Shown: positions 1 through 6,991 of the stretch, one piece after another | How positions within the stretch are numbered: the first letter of the stretch is position 1 | Layout: every line of letters begins with the position of its first letter | DNA from: GCA-2686265 sp036010965 | GTDB taxonomy: Bacteria > Planctomycetota > UBA1135 > GCA-002686595 | Length of the DNA stretch: 27,260 nucleotides | Direction of reading: 5' to 3' | Assembly: GCA_036010965.1 (NCBI GenBank) | Contig: DASCMO010000171.1 | Span: forward strand, 1-27,260 | The notes under the pieces: generated by a model | Databases searched by the model: none | What the model saw: the letters and a program-made list of their open reading frames with translations, nothing else | What the model was told of the DNA's origin: nothing | Program-made: the position numbers and the translations under genes

Positions 1-72
1 CCTCCGCCGCGAGTTCCACCGGGCACTTCGTCCTACCGCCGCGGATCCGCTGATCACAGGGAAGGCACGCTG

Positions 73-1290
73 ATGCGTCGCAAATCGATCCTTCGCCCGA
101 CGGTCTTCTGTCAAAGGACCACAGACCTGCCGAGGCACCGTAGTCGGGGGTTCCACACACCCTGTGGGATGCTGTCCGTCGCGTTTCTCAGCGCGGGCCT
201 CTTCGGTCAGCCGCTCGGACAGGAAACCGTCCCGGTGGCCCAGCAGGGCGAGCGTTCAGCAGACGTGCGCAGCCGCCGGGTGCGCACGGCCGCGGAACCC
301 TTGGCGCTGGCCGGTTGCTTCGACGCTGGGGGTTGGAGGGAGCGCCTGGGACAGCCGGACCTGGACCTGCGTGAGGCGGCCTTCGATGAACTGCTCAGCG
401 GCGCGCGGAGCTGTGGCGCCGCTCGCCGGACCCTGGCCGTCTGGGCCTGCAGCACGGCCGAACCCCAGCTAGCCTGGACCGCGCGCCTGGCCCTGCGCGA
501 GCTCGACCGGACCACGCACGGTGGCTGGCAGACCGTCGGCCAGGGGGCCGACCCCTTGGCCGTCGCCGGCGATGGTGGCCTGACCTTGCGCCTGCGCTCG
601 ATCGAGGAGCTCCTGGCCGGAGTGTTCGACGGGGGCGGCGGCCTGAGCCTCGCGCGACCCCGGCACCTGACTCTGCCCTCTGGCCCGCCCCAGGCCCGGG
701 GCCACCGAACCTACAGCGTCGAGGTACGACCCGACGGCGTGCGCCTCTGCGTGACCGATGGCGTACGCAGCCAGGAGTATCAGGCGCCCTGCCTGGACCT
801 GATCCTGGAGAACCATCCGCAACTGGCGGACGAGATCCCGGGCCTGGCGGACATGGCCCTTCAGCCTTTTGGTTCGGGGACGAGGTTGCGCTGGATGGAC
901 GGGCCGGTGCGCCTGCGGATCGACCCCCTCGGCTGGCGCCGGGCCGTCGATCCGGAACGCTCGCGGACCGCGGTCGCCCCGGGCGTGGTGCCGTTCGACG
1001 TCCTGGGGATCGAGTGCGGTGTGCCCACGGCGGAGGAGCGTGCCGTCTGCCTTGTTGACCCCGACTGCGGAGTCCTGATCCGGCGCGTCGTGCCCGGCAC
1101 GATCGCCGACGCTCTCGCCCTGAGGCGTGGCGACATCCTGGTGGCCCTCGACGGTCGGGCGATCTGCGTGCCCGAGGAGATCAGCTGCCTGATGGCCGAG
1201 CGCGACGCCGAGGCTTCGCTCGTGGTGGAAGTGGTCGATTGCCTGGGCGCGCGGCGCGTCAGGACCTGGCGTCCTGATGACTCCGAGTGA
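73..1290 (+). CDS. Exported PDZ-domain protein of unknown function
   Basis: A 405-residue protein whose only recognisable domain is a C-terminal PDZ fold at about residues 312-390. It has the hallmark stretches GVLIRRVVPGTIADALALR and GDILVALDGR, typical of peptide-binding PDZ modules in periplasmic proteins. Residues 80-145 have a HEAT-like look (REAAFDELL, then LAWTARLALREL). No protease triad is visible, so this is not a DegP- or Ctp-type protease. A hydrophobic stretch follows Met33 (LSVAFLSAGLFG), suggesting an export signal. The start could be the ATG at 73, preceded by GGGAAGG, or the ATG at 169. The predicted mature part has about eleven cysteines, many for an exported protein. It converges on the lipoprotein gene 31 bp downstream. 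PDZ assignment is secure; the role is unknown. Confidence 0.8.
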   Translation: MRRKSILRPTVFCQRTTDLPRHRSRGFHTPCGMLSVAFLSAGLFGQPLGQETVPVAQQGERSADVRSRRVRTAAEPLALAGCFDAGGWRERLGQPDLDLREAAFDELLSGARSCGAARRTLAVWACSTAEPQLAWTARLALRELDRTTHGGWQTVGQGADPLAVAGDGGLTLRLRSIEELLAGVFDGGGGLSLARPRHLTLPSGPPQARGHRTYSVEVRPDGVRLCVTDGVRSQEYQAPCLDLILENHPQLADEIPGLADMALQPFGSGTRLRWMDGPVRLRIDPLGWRRAVDPERSRTAVAPGVVPFDVLGIECGVPTAEERAVCLVDPDCGVLIRRVVPGTIADALALRRGDILVALDGRAICVPEEISCLMAERDAEASLVVEVVDCLGARRVRTWRPDDSE

Positions 1291-1321
1291 GCCTGGGCGA
1301 GGCGCCGGACATCGACGGGGC

Positions 1322-2320
1322 TCAGCCGCCGGCGAGCGAGTTGCGGCAGATCTGCTGGAGGTTGTAGGCGCGGCGGATGTCGGGGTGCTCGAAGGACAGT
1401 CCGTCGGACAGCCGTAGGTACTCGTCGATCTCGGCCAGACCCTCCTCGTAGCGCCCGAGCTCGACCAGCAGCTGGGCGCGGCGACTGTGGAGCACGGCCA
1501 GGTCGGGGGCGAGGGCACTGGCGCGCTCCAGGCGTTCGACGGCGTCGGGCTTGCGCTCCATCCGGACCAGGGTGGAGGCGGCCTGCAATTGCACTGCCAG
1601 TTCCAGGTCATCGAGGCGCGCGATGTTGTCGCGGGCGCTCTGCTCGTCGCGGCCCGATAGCTCGGGGCGCTCGAGCTGCATGCGCCAGAAGGAGCGGTCG
1701 GCGCCGGCGCTATTCAGGATCGCCTCGGCCCAGGCCAGGCCGGCCTCGTGGTCACCCAGGAGGCTCGTGACCCGCAGGGCGCCGGTCATCGCTTCGTGGT
1801 CGTTGGGGCGCAGGGCGAGGGCTCGCTCGTAGGCCGTCAGGGATTCCTCCCAGGCCGCGCGCGCGTCGCGCTCCAGGCGCAGGCTCTGCGTGGCGGAATC
1901 GGGTCCGGCGGCGCGCTGGCCCACAGCCACCCCGCGGGCGGCCTCGTCGAGGGCCAGGCCCTTGCGCTCGAGCACCTCGCCCAGACCCAGGGAGACGCGG
2001 AAGTCCTCGCTGGGGTGCAGGTCGCGGAACACCATCTCGGCCTGCAGCAAGTCCTCGACCGAGCCGCGTTTCTGCAGGGCGCGGCCCAGGAAGAGGCGCA
2101 GCTTGAAGTCGTCGGGGGCCAGGCTCAGGCCGCGCAGGGCCTGGTCGATCGCCCGGCCCACCTCGCCCATGTCCAGGTAGCCGATGGTCGACTCGGTGTG
2201 GATCTCGATCTGGCGCGCGAGCTCCTCTTCGCTGGGCTTGGTGCTCTTGCAGGCGGGGCCGGAAAGCGAGGTGCAGAGGAGCGTGGCGGTGAGGAGAGGC
2301 AGGGTTCGGGGGGAGTGCAT
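1322..2320 (-). CDS. TPR-repeat lipoprotein, hypothetical
   Basis: A 332-residue protein with an N-terminal signal (LPLLTATLLCTSLSGPAC) ending at Cys24. The lipobox is imperfect, with Pro at -2, so lipidation is likely but not certain. The rest is helical with tetratricopeptide-like repeats. Examples are AIDQALRGLSLAPDDFKLRL at about residues 60-80, AYERALALRPNDHEAMTGAL at about 160-180, and a pair near the C-terminus (RLERASALAPDLAVLHSRRA then EEGLAEIDEYLRLSDG). TPR proteins of this kind usually scaffold envelope complexes; no catalytic motif is present. The gene starts 12 bp after the stop of the rqcH-like gene and is probably the last gene of an ndk-rqcH-TPR transcript. No strong Shine-Dalgarno precedes the ATG. 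The partner and pathway cannot be told from sequence. Confidence 0.85.
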   Translation of the reverse strand: MHSPRTLPLLTATLLCTSLSGPACKSTKPSEEELARQIEIHTESTIGYLDMGEVGRAIDQALRGLSLAPDDFKLRLFLGRALQKRGSVEDLLQAEMVFRDLHPSEDFRVSLGLGEVLERKGLALDEAARGVAVGQRAAGPDSATQSLRLERDARAAWEESLTAYERALALRPNDHEAMTGALRVTSLLGDHEAGLAWAEAILNSAGADRSFWRMQLERPELSGRDEQSARDNIARLDDLELAVQLQAASTLVRMERKPDAVERLERASALAPDLAVLHSRRAQLLVELGRYEEGLAEIDEYLRLSDGLSFEHPDIRRAYNLQQICRNSLAGG

Positions 2321-2332
2321 GCGCGGCCTAGA

Positions 2333-3847
2333 CTAGTCGTTTGCGGTGCGTTCTGGCGACAGTAGACGCTCGAGGCGCTCCGGTTGCAGACGCACCGCCA
2401 GGTTCCGACCGCCGGAGAGGGTCACCAGGCCGGCGGGCGCGCCGCGGGGCTTGTGGACCTCCTTGCGACGGGCCACGTGCACGTCGGCGCGGCGGGCTCC
2501 TTTCAGGGGCGAGAAGTGCACCGCCAGGTGGGCGGCGTCGAGCACCTCCTCGGGATCGGGCTGGACGTTGCGCGCCGTGCGCAGCACGACGTGGCTGCCC
2601 GGGGCCTCGGCGGTGTGCAGCCAGAGGTCGTTGCCGCGGCAGTGGCGGAAGGTCAGGGCGTCGTTGTCGCGGGCGCTGCGCCCGACGCGGATCTCCGAGC
2701 CGGCGCAACCCTCGAACACGCGGTAGGGGAGGCGCGGCGCGGGAGCGGGGCGCTTGCGCGGGTCGGCCTGCTGCGGAGCGTCGAGCAGCCCGGCCTCGAC
2801 GCCCTCGCCGTCCAGGGCGGCGAGGTCGGTCTGCTCGTCCGCCGCGCGCAGACGCAGCTCCTCGAGGGATGCGATGCGAGCCTCGATGCGTCTCACCTCT
2901 CCCGGCAGCTCCGCGCGCGCGCGCTCCAGTTTGCGCGAGCGATCGAAGAAGCGCTGCGCGTTGCGCTGGGGATCGAGGCGCGGGTCGAGGGCGATGCGGC
3001 GTCCTGGCGAGTCCTCGTGAAAGAGGTCCTCGAGCTCGACCGAATCCATGCCGCGCCGCAGGCATCCGAGGTTGGCCAGGAGCAGTTCGCCGTCCTGGCG
3101 CACGCGCTCGGCCTCCTCGCAGGCCTCGACGCGCCGCGCGAGGCCCCTGCTCAGGGAGCGCGCGCGGTCGAGCTTGCGATCGATGCGGCGCGTCAGGGTG
3201 CGTCGCGCCCGGTCGCGATCGCGCTCGGCGACCTGGGGCAGGAGGTGGGCTTCCACGCGCCAGGAGAGGGGCGCGCGCGCCTCAGGCGCGGGATCTTCGG
3301 CCGCGGGCAGGTCCTCGGCGACGGTCGGCAGGTTCGCGGCGTCGGGCGGGTTGCCGGGGGGCGCCTGCCAGGGGCGACCGATGCCCAGGCGCGGGTTGCC
3401 CTTGCGCGACGGCGCCGGCACCAGCAGGTCGATGAGCAGGTCGCCGGGGCCGAGCAGCAGCAGGTTGGCGTGCCGGCCGGTGAGCTCCGCCAGCAGGGCC
3501 CGGCGCTCGCCGCCGCCGCCCAGCTCGAGCAGCACCATCCGATCGCCACGCACCTGTTGCAGGCGGCGCAGGGTGCTGCCCGGCAGCTCGTCCCCCAGGC
3601 GCCGGAAGAAGGGGCATAGGGGCCCTCCGGCCGAGCGCCGCACGCGCCCGTGCTGGAGGTGCAGGCGCGAGGCGTCCGGGTCTGCGGAGAGGCGCAGACG
3701 CAGGACGCGCTCGGGGTCGTCGCGCGCCGCGAACACCAGCAGCAGATCGCGCGGTGGCAGGGGGTGGACGTCGCGCAGCTCGGCGCCGGCCAGCAAGGGG
3801 TTCAGCTCGCCGACCAGCTCTCCGATCTGGCGCGCGTTGAGGCTCAG
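2333..3847 (-). CDS. rqcH: RqcH/NFACT family ribosome quality-control protein (likely CTG start)
   Basis: An NFACT protein (RqcH/Rqc2/FbpA family), which in bacteria binds stalled 50S-peptidyl-tRNA complexes and recruits tRNA-Ala to add C-terminal Ala tails. NFACT-N covers about residues 1-160 and includes the family Asp-Arg pair (GDRMVLLEL, D102-R103 from the CTG). An HhH/coiled-coil middle follows. The C-terminal NFACT-R domain has RDNDALTFRHCRGNDLWLH followed by PGSHVVLR. Start: family N-termini align from LSLNARQIGELVGELNPLL, whose first codon is CTG at 3847-3845. That CTG overlaps the ndk TGA as CTGA and follows AGGAAG. The nearest in-frame ATG is at 3898; it would add 17 residues that merely re-read the ndk C-terminus in another frame. 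At about 504 residues it is slightly shorter than B. subtilis RqcH. It lies between ndk and the TPR lipoprotein gene. Confidence 0.88.
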   Translation of the reverse strand: MSLNARQIGELVGELNPLLAGAELRDVHPLPPRDLLLVFAARDDPERVLRLRLSADPDASRLHLQHGRVRRSAGGPLCPFFRRLGDELPGSTLRRLQQVRGDRMVLLELGGGGERRALLAELTGRHANLLLLGPGDLLIDLLVPAPSRKGNPRLGIGRPWQAPPGNPPDAANLPTVAEDLPAAEDPAPEARAPLSWRVEAHLLPQVAERDRDRARRTLTRRIDRKLDRARSLSRGLARRVEACEEAERVRQDGELLLANLGCLRRGMDSVELEDLFHEDSPGRRIALDPRLDPQRNAQRFFDRSRKLERARAELPGEVRRIEARIASLEELRLRAADEQTDLAALDGEGVEAGLLDAPQQADPRKRPAPAPRLPYRVFEGCAGSEIRVGRSARDNDALTFRHCRGNDLWLHTAEAPGSHVVLRTARNVQPDPEEVLDAAHLAVHFSPLKGARRADVHVARRKEVHKPRGAPAGLVTLSGGRNLAVRLQPERLERLLSPERTAND

Positions 3848-4314
3848 GAGAGCTCTTCCTGGACGTTGTAGACCCAGGGCTCGCTGACCGGGCTCCACTC
3901 GGCGCGCTGCTCTGGGTCGGGGAAGAAGAGGGCCAGCTCGCTCGTGGCGCTCTCGGGGCCGTCAGAGGCGTGCACCAGATTGTTGGAGAAGGACATCCCG
4001 AAGTCGCCCCGGATCGTGCCGGGAGCTGCCTCGCGTGAGTTGGTTGCGCCCACCAGGCGGCGCACCACGGCGATCGCGTCCACGCCCTCGAGGACCATGG
4101 CGACCACCGGGCCGGAGGTCATGAACCCCACCAGGTTGGCGTAGAAGGGGCGTTCGCGGTGGACCTCGTAGTGGCGCTCGATGAGCTCGGTCGGGAAGCG
4201 CCGTAGTTCGAGGCCGGTGAGCTGGAGGCCCTTGGCTTCGAAGCGGCCGATGATGCGGCCGATGAGCCCACGCTGGACGGCGTCGGGCTTGAGGAGGACG
4301 AGGGTGCGTTCCAC
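3844..4314 (-). CDS. ndk: Nucleoside diphosphate kinase
   Basis: A 156-residue cytoplasmic enzyme that transfers the gamma phosphate of ATP to NDPs through a phospho-histidine. It opens with the family start VERTLVLLKPDAVQRGLIG. The active-site stretch GTIRGDFGMSFSNNLVHASD contains the catalytic His115, followed by ESATSELALFF. Length is typical (about 140-155). The open frame runs much further upstream, but homology starts at the GTG at 4314-4312. An AAGGG lies about 10 nt before it, so the long upstream extension is rejected. It heads the minus-strand unit with the rqcH-like gene, whose likely CTG start overlaps this stop codon (CTGA), implying translational coupling. A TAGAAT -10-like hexamer on the minus strand at 4394-4389 lacks a clear -35. 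Confidence 0.95.
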   Translation of the reverse strand: MERTLVLLKPDAVQRGLIGRIIGRFEAKGLQLTGLELRRFPTELIERHYEVHRERPFYANLVGFMTSGPVVAMVLEGVDAIAVVRRLVGATNSREAAPGTIRGDFGMSFSNNLVHASDGPESATSELALFFPDPEQRAEWSPVSEPWVYNVQEELS

Positions 4315-4807
4315 TATCTGGCGGCCCTTGCAGGCCGGAATGGGGGCAGGGTGCGGAAAAGGACGGCGCGGAGGACCGATGGCGCGGGATTCTAGCTTCC
4401 ATTCGCTACCAGCCTTCACACCAAAGCGCGCAAACGAACGGCCTGGTGGGCCTCCCTCCCGCTGATCGGAGCGCGCGTCCGTAGGGGGCCGCAATGAGCT
4501 GGCAGGGGCTTCTTCGGGACCTGCAGGCTCCAGGGCGCCAGCGGCGCCCGGCCTGGGCGCACGGGAGCGAGGTGCGGTGATGCTGATGCGCCGGTCCCGT
4601 CGCGCCGCAGGCGTCGAGGATGGGCGGTCAGGAGCGAGGCCCGGCAGAATAGATGGGCGATTTCGTGCCCCACCGGTTGACGGGCCGGGAGAGGGTCCTA
4701 CATTGTTCGCCCGTGAAGTCCGTTGGAACTGGCACCGGTACGGTGCGGGGCCCATCGAACTCCTTGGAAAGTCCACCCTTCCGACGAGCACGACCGTCAC
4801 GCGTGCC
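4315..4807. other. Divergent intergenic region between ndk and the atp operon
   Basis: About 490 bp without a credible gene. An open frame continues upstream of atpZ to 4577, but it has no family similarity and lies partly upstream of the candidate promoter, so I read it as non-coding. The region should hold the promoters of both divergent units. On the plus strand there is a good -35/-10 pair at 4677-4704. On the minus strand I see only a -10-like TAGAAT (4394-4389). No tRNA, repeat or strong terminator hairpin was seen. Confidence 0.6.
4677..4704 (+). promoter_or_regulatory. Candidate sigma70-type promoter of the atp operon
   Basis: TTGACG (4677-4682), a 16-nt spacer, then TACATT (4699-4704). 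This matches the sigma70 consensus at 5/6 and 4/6 positions. It is the best such pair I saw in the divergent gap and points at the atp operon. It predicts transcription from about 4711 and a leader of roughly 95 nt before atpZ. The inference rests on sequence only. Confidence 0.4.
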
Positions 4808-5035
4808 ATGAATCACGACTATGGGCGCACAGCGGGCCTCGGCCTGACCTATGCCGGTACGATCGTGGTGATGGGAGCGCTCGGCTACGCCCTCGACGCC
4901 TTCCTGGGAAGCATGCCCTGGTTGATGATCGCTGGCATCGCGCTGGGCGCCGTCGGAGGTTTCATCTCACTGCTGAAGAAGGTTCCCGGCGGGCGATCGC
5001 GGCCGCCGCAGAACGGTCCTCCCTCTACTCCATGA
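4808..5035 (+). CDS. atpZ: AtpZ/AtpI-family F0F1 ATPase accessory protein
   Basis: A 75-residue membrane protein with two helices: LTYAGTIVVMGALGYALDAF and, after SMPW, LMIAGIALGAVGGFISLLKK. This is the pattern of the short AtpZ-type proteins (ATPase_gene1 family) found at the front of atp operons. They are thought to help c-ring/F0 assembly or ion supply. The ATG at 4808 is chosen because the family motif GRTAGLGLTYAG starts just after it. The longer frame from 4577 would place a non-homologous basic tail across the candidate promoter. No clear Shine-Dalgarno precedes it. Its TGA overlaps the next ATG (ATGA), so the two are coupled. Confidence 0.85.
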   Translation: MNHDYGRTAGLGLTYAGTIVVMGALGYALDAFLGSMPWLMIAGIALGAVGGFISLLKKVPGGRSRPPQNGPPSTP

Positions 5036-5427
5036 CTCGCACACACCTGGTGATCATCGCAGCCCTGGCCGTCGCGGGCCCGGTCGCGTGGCAGCTGGGC
5101 GGCACCCTGGGCTTCGGTGTGCTGGCCGGCTTCCTGTGCGGGGCCTCCGTGGCCGGCATGGGCGTGGCGTGGCAGCAGCATGTGGTCCGCACGCGCCCCG
5201 AGAAGGTGTACAGCGCCCATGTGCTGGCCTTCCTCTTCAAGCTGGGCGCGGTCCTGTGCGGAGCGTTGGTCTTTCGCTTCGTCGAACAGGCGGCGGCGCG
5301 CGTCGACTGGCGCAGCTTTCTGGTCACCTTCGCCGCGGCGGTGCTGGTGGTGATGGTGGCGGGCGCGTTCGATACCGCCCGGGCCCTGCGCGAGATGGCC
5401 CTGAACCGTGAGCGAGGCGCCCTGTGA
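5032..5427 (+). CDS. ATP synthase subunit I-like membrane protein (AtpI/AtpR-like)
   Basis: A 131-residue protein with four predicted membrane segments, at about residues 5-24, 26-48, 62-85 and 95-118. It ends in a short basic tail (RALREMALNRERGAL). Its position directly between atpZ and atpB, its size and its topology match AtpI/AtpR-like proteins, which assist assembly of the F0 rotor and stator. Primary-sequence similarity in this family is weak, so the assignment leans on context. It starts at an ATG overlapping the atpZ stop (ATGA) and ends overlapping the atpB start (GTGA), so the three genes form a translationally coupled chain. Confidence 0.75.
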   Translation: MTRTHLVIIAALAVAGPVAWQLGGTLGFGVLAGFLCGASVAGMGVAWQQHVVRTRPEKVYSAHVLAFLFKLGAVLCGALVFRFVEQAAARVDWRSFLVTFAAAVLVVMVAGAFDTARALREMALNRERGAL

Positions 5428-6485
5428 AGTTCTTGCGCCTCCTGCTCGTGCTGGCGTGCGTCGTCACGCCGATCTTTCTCGCCCAGCGCCACGCCCCTCA
5501 TCACGAGGGCGCCAACGCCTTCGAGACGCTCTACATGCACCTCATCCCCGCGCCCCTGGAAGTGGCCGCGGAGCATGCAGCCGAGGGCCACGGAGCTGGC
5601 CAGCACGGCAGCGAAGAGCACGGAGCCGAAGAGCACGGTGCCGAGGGCCACGGAGCGGACCAGCACGGGAGCTCGGAGCATGGCGCCGAGGAGCACGCCC
5701 TGCATGCCGCCCCGTACCTCCTAGCCCTGCCCCTGCCGGGCTTCCTGAGCCTGTTCAGCATGAACGACGGCCGCGCGGGTCCCGCGCCGCTGCTTCTGCT
5801 CACCAACCTGCAGCTGTTCCAGATCGCCGCGGCCCTGCTGATCTTCGTCGTCTTCTCGGGCGTGCCGCGCTACCTGCGCACCGGCCAGGGCGACACCATC
5901 AGCCGGCTCTTCTCGGGCTTCGCCCTCTGGATCCGTGACGAGATGGTCCTGCCGGTCATGGGGCCCGAGGACGGGCGGCGCTTCCTGCCCCTGTTCCTGT
6001 GCGTGTTCTTCTTCATCTTCTTCATGAACATGATGGGGCTGCTCCCGGGGGCGGCGACTCCCACGGCGAGCATCTTCGTCGCGGCCGCTCTCGCCGTCAT
6101 GACCCTGGGCTGCATGCTCGGCTGCGGCATGGTCAAGCAGGGACCCGTGAAGTTCTGGACCAGCCTCGTGCCCGACGTCCCCGGCGCGATGTGGCCCCTG
6201 ATGTTCCTGGTCGAGTTCATCGGCCTGTTCATCAAGCCCTTCGCTCTCATGATCAGGCTCTTCGCGAACATGATGGGAGGCCACCTCGTCGTGCTCTCCC
6301 TGATGGGCATGATCTTCACCTTCGGTTCCTACGGCATGGTCGTCGGCTGGGGTGCAGCCCCCGTCAGTCTCGGCTTCGCCGTCTTCATCATGATCATCGA
6401 GTTTTTCGTGGCGATGTTGCAGGCCTACATCTTCACCATGCTCTCGATCATGTTCGTGCAGGGCGCCATGCACCCGGAGCACTGA
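5424..6485 (+). CDS. atpB: ATP synthase F0 subunit a, with His-rich N-terminal extension
   Basis: A 353-residue subunit a, the proton-channel stator of F0. The conserved core begins at about residue 125: WIRDEMVLPVMG, FFFIFFMNMMGLLPG, then the key helix KPFALMIRLFANMMGGHLV with essential Arg278 (counterpart of E. coli R210), and EFFVAMLQAYIFTML. The N-terminus is unusual. A signal-like hydrophobic segment (LRLLLVLACVVTPIFLA) is followed by a low-complexity His/Glu/Gly region at residues 50-93, built from a duplicated 20-residue unit. Together these make it longer than the 240-290 residues usual for subunit a. Extended, His-rich AtpB N-termini occur in some phyla such as Bacteroidota. The GTG start overlaps the preceding TGA. 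A strong hairpin lies between this gene and atpE. Confidence 0.97.
   Translation: MKFLRLLLVLACVVTPIFLAQRHAPHHEGANAFETLYMHLIPAPLEVAAEHAAEGHGAGQHGSEEHGAEEHGAEGHGADQHGSSEHGAEEHALHAAPYLLALPLPGFLSLFSMNDGRAGPAPLLLLTNLQLFQIAAALLIFVVFSGVPRYLRTGQGDTISRLFSGFALWIRDEMVLPVMGPEDGRRFLPLFLCVFFFIFFMNMMGLLPGAATPTASIFVAAALAVMTLGCMLGCGMVKQGPVKFWTSLVPDVPGAMWPLMFLVEFIGLFIKPFALMIRLFANMMGGHLVVLSLMGMIFTFGSYGMVVGWGAAPVSLGFAVFIMIIEFFVAMLQAYIFTMLSIMFVQGAMHPEH
5581..5700 (+). repeat. Two tandem 60-bp repeats inside atpB encoding a His-rich segment
   Basis: Bases 5581-5640 and 5641-5700 align without gaps at 48 of 60 positions by my count. Both begin with the same 16 bases (ccgagggccacggagc). Each encodes a 20-residue unit of the form EGHGAxQHGSxEHGAEEHxx, with a finer internal EHGAE-type period. 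The result is about nine histidines in 40 residues. The copies differ at many third positions, so the duplication is not recent or is under selection for protein composition. Confidence 0.9.
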
Positions 6486-6502
6486 CCGAGACCCACCTCC
6501 AA

Positions 6503-6532
6503 CCGCGTCCGGCTCCGTCGGAGCCGACGCGG
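6503..6532 (+). promoter_or_regulatory. Strong intercistronic hairpin between atpB and atpE
   Basis: An inverted repeat with arms CCGCGTC-C-GGCTCC and GGAGCC-GACGCGG gives 13 base pairs with one bulged C and a GTC loop. No T-tract follows (the next bases are tatccactgcc), so it does not look like a classical intrinsic terminator. It sits 18 nt after the atpB stop and 80 nt before atpE. That is where atp operons often need mRNA processing or stabilisation to raise subunit c output. A later AT-rich patch (cattttaaagagaa, from about 6547) is reminiscent of a translation enhancer. The role is inferred. Confidence 0.6.
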
Positions 6533-6612
6533 TATCCACTGCCAGCATTTTAAAGAGAACCCCAGAACCCAAGCAGGGCGGCAGAGGCCGCTCGTGTGAG
6601 AAAGCGAGAACG

Positions 6613-6870
6613 ATGAACATTCTTCAGGACGGCGAACAGGTCATGGACATCGCGAAGATGGGCGCCGGTATCGGTGCGGGGCTCGCAGCCATCGGCGCGG
6701 GCATCGGCATCGGCCGCATCGGTGGCTCGGCCGCCGAAGGCACCGCCCGCCAGCCCGAGGCCGCCGAGGCCATCAAGGGCACCTCGATTGTCCTCTCAGC
6801 CCTGATCGAGGGCGTGTGCCTCTTTGGCGTCGTGGTGACGCTGCTGATCGCCCTCGGCGTCGGCGGCTGA
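6613..6870 (+). CDS. atpE: ATP synthase F0 subunit c
   Basis: An 85-residue hairpin proteolipid of the rotor ring. Helix 1 has the Gly-repeat GAGIGAGLAAIGAGIGIG. The polar loop is ARQPEA, and helix 2 has ALIEGVCLFGVVVTLL with the ion-binding carboxylate Glu66. The Gln of helix 1 and the Ser/Thr after the Glu that mark Na+-type rings are absent (Ile and Gly here), so proton coupling is expected. The ATG at 6613 is used. The ATG at 6643 (MDIAKMGAG) is an alternative preceded by AGGACGG and would give a 75-residue protein nearer the usual size. It is separated from atpB by a 127-bp spacer carrying a hairpin. Confidence 0.97.
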   Translation: MNILQDGEQVMDIAKMGAGIGAGLAAIGAGIGIGRIGGSAAEGTARQPEAAEAIKGTSIVLSALIEGVCLFGVVVTLLIALGVGG

Positions 6871-6991
6871 TCGATCGGACCAGACCGGTCTCCGCGGCAG
6901 TCGCTCTCAGCGGCGGCGGCGGTGCCGGTTTCCGGTCCCATCCGCGACCCAGTATCCCGAACCCAATCGACTCCCCGTGGAACCACCAGCC

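Noticed and set aside
4577..4807. N-terminal extension of atpZ
   Set aside because: It has no family similarity, contains the candidate promoter, and the AtpZ family begins near the ATG at 4808.
5581..5700. The two 60-bp repeats as a CRISPR-like or mobile repeat
   Set aside because: They are directly adjacent, only two in number, in frame within atpB and encode a His-rich protein segment.
5721..6620. 299-residue His/Glu/Asp/Gln-rich minus-strand frame opposite atpB
   Set aside because: Its odd composition is the antisense reading of membrane-helix codons in atpB, not an independent protein.
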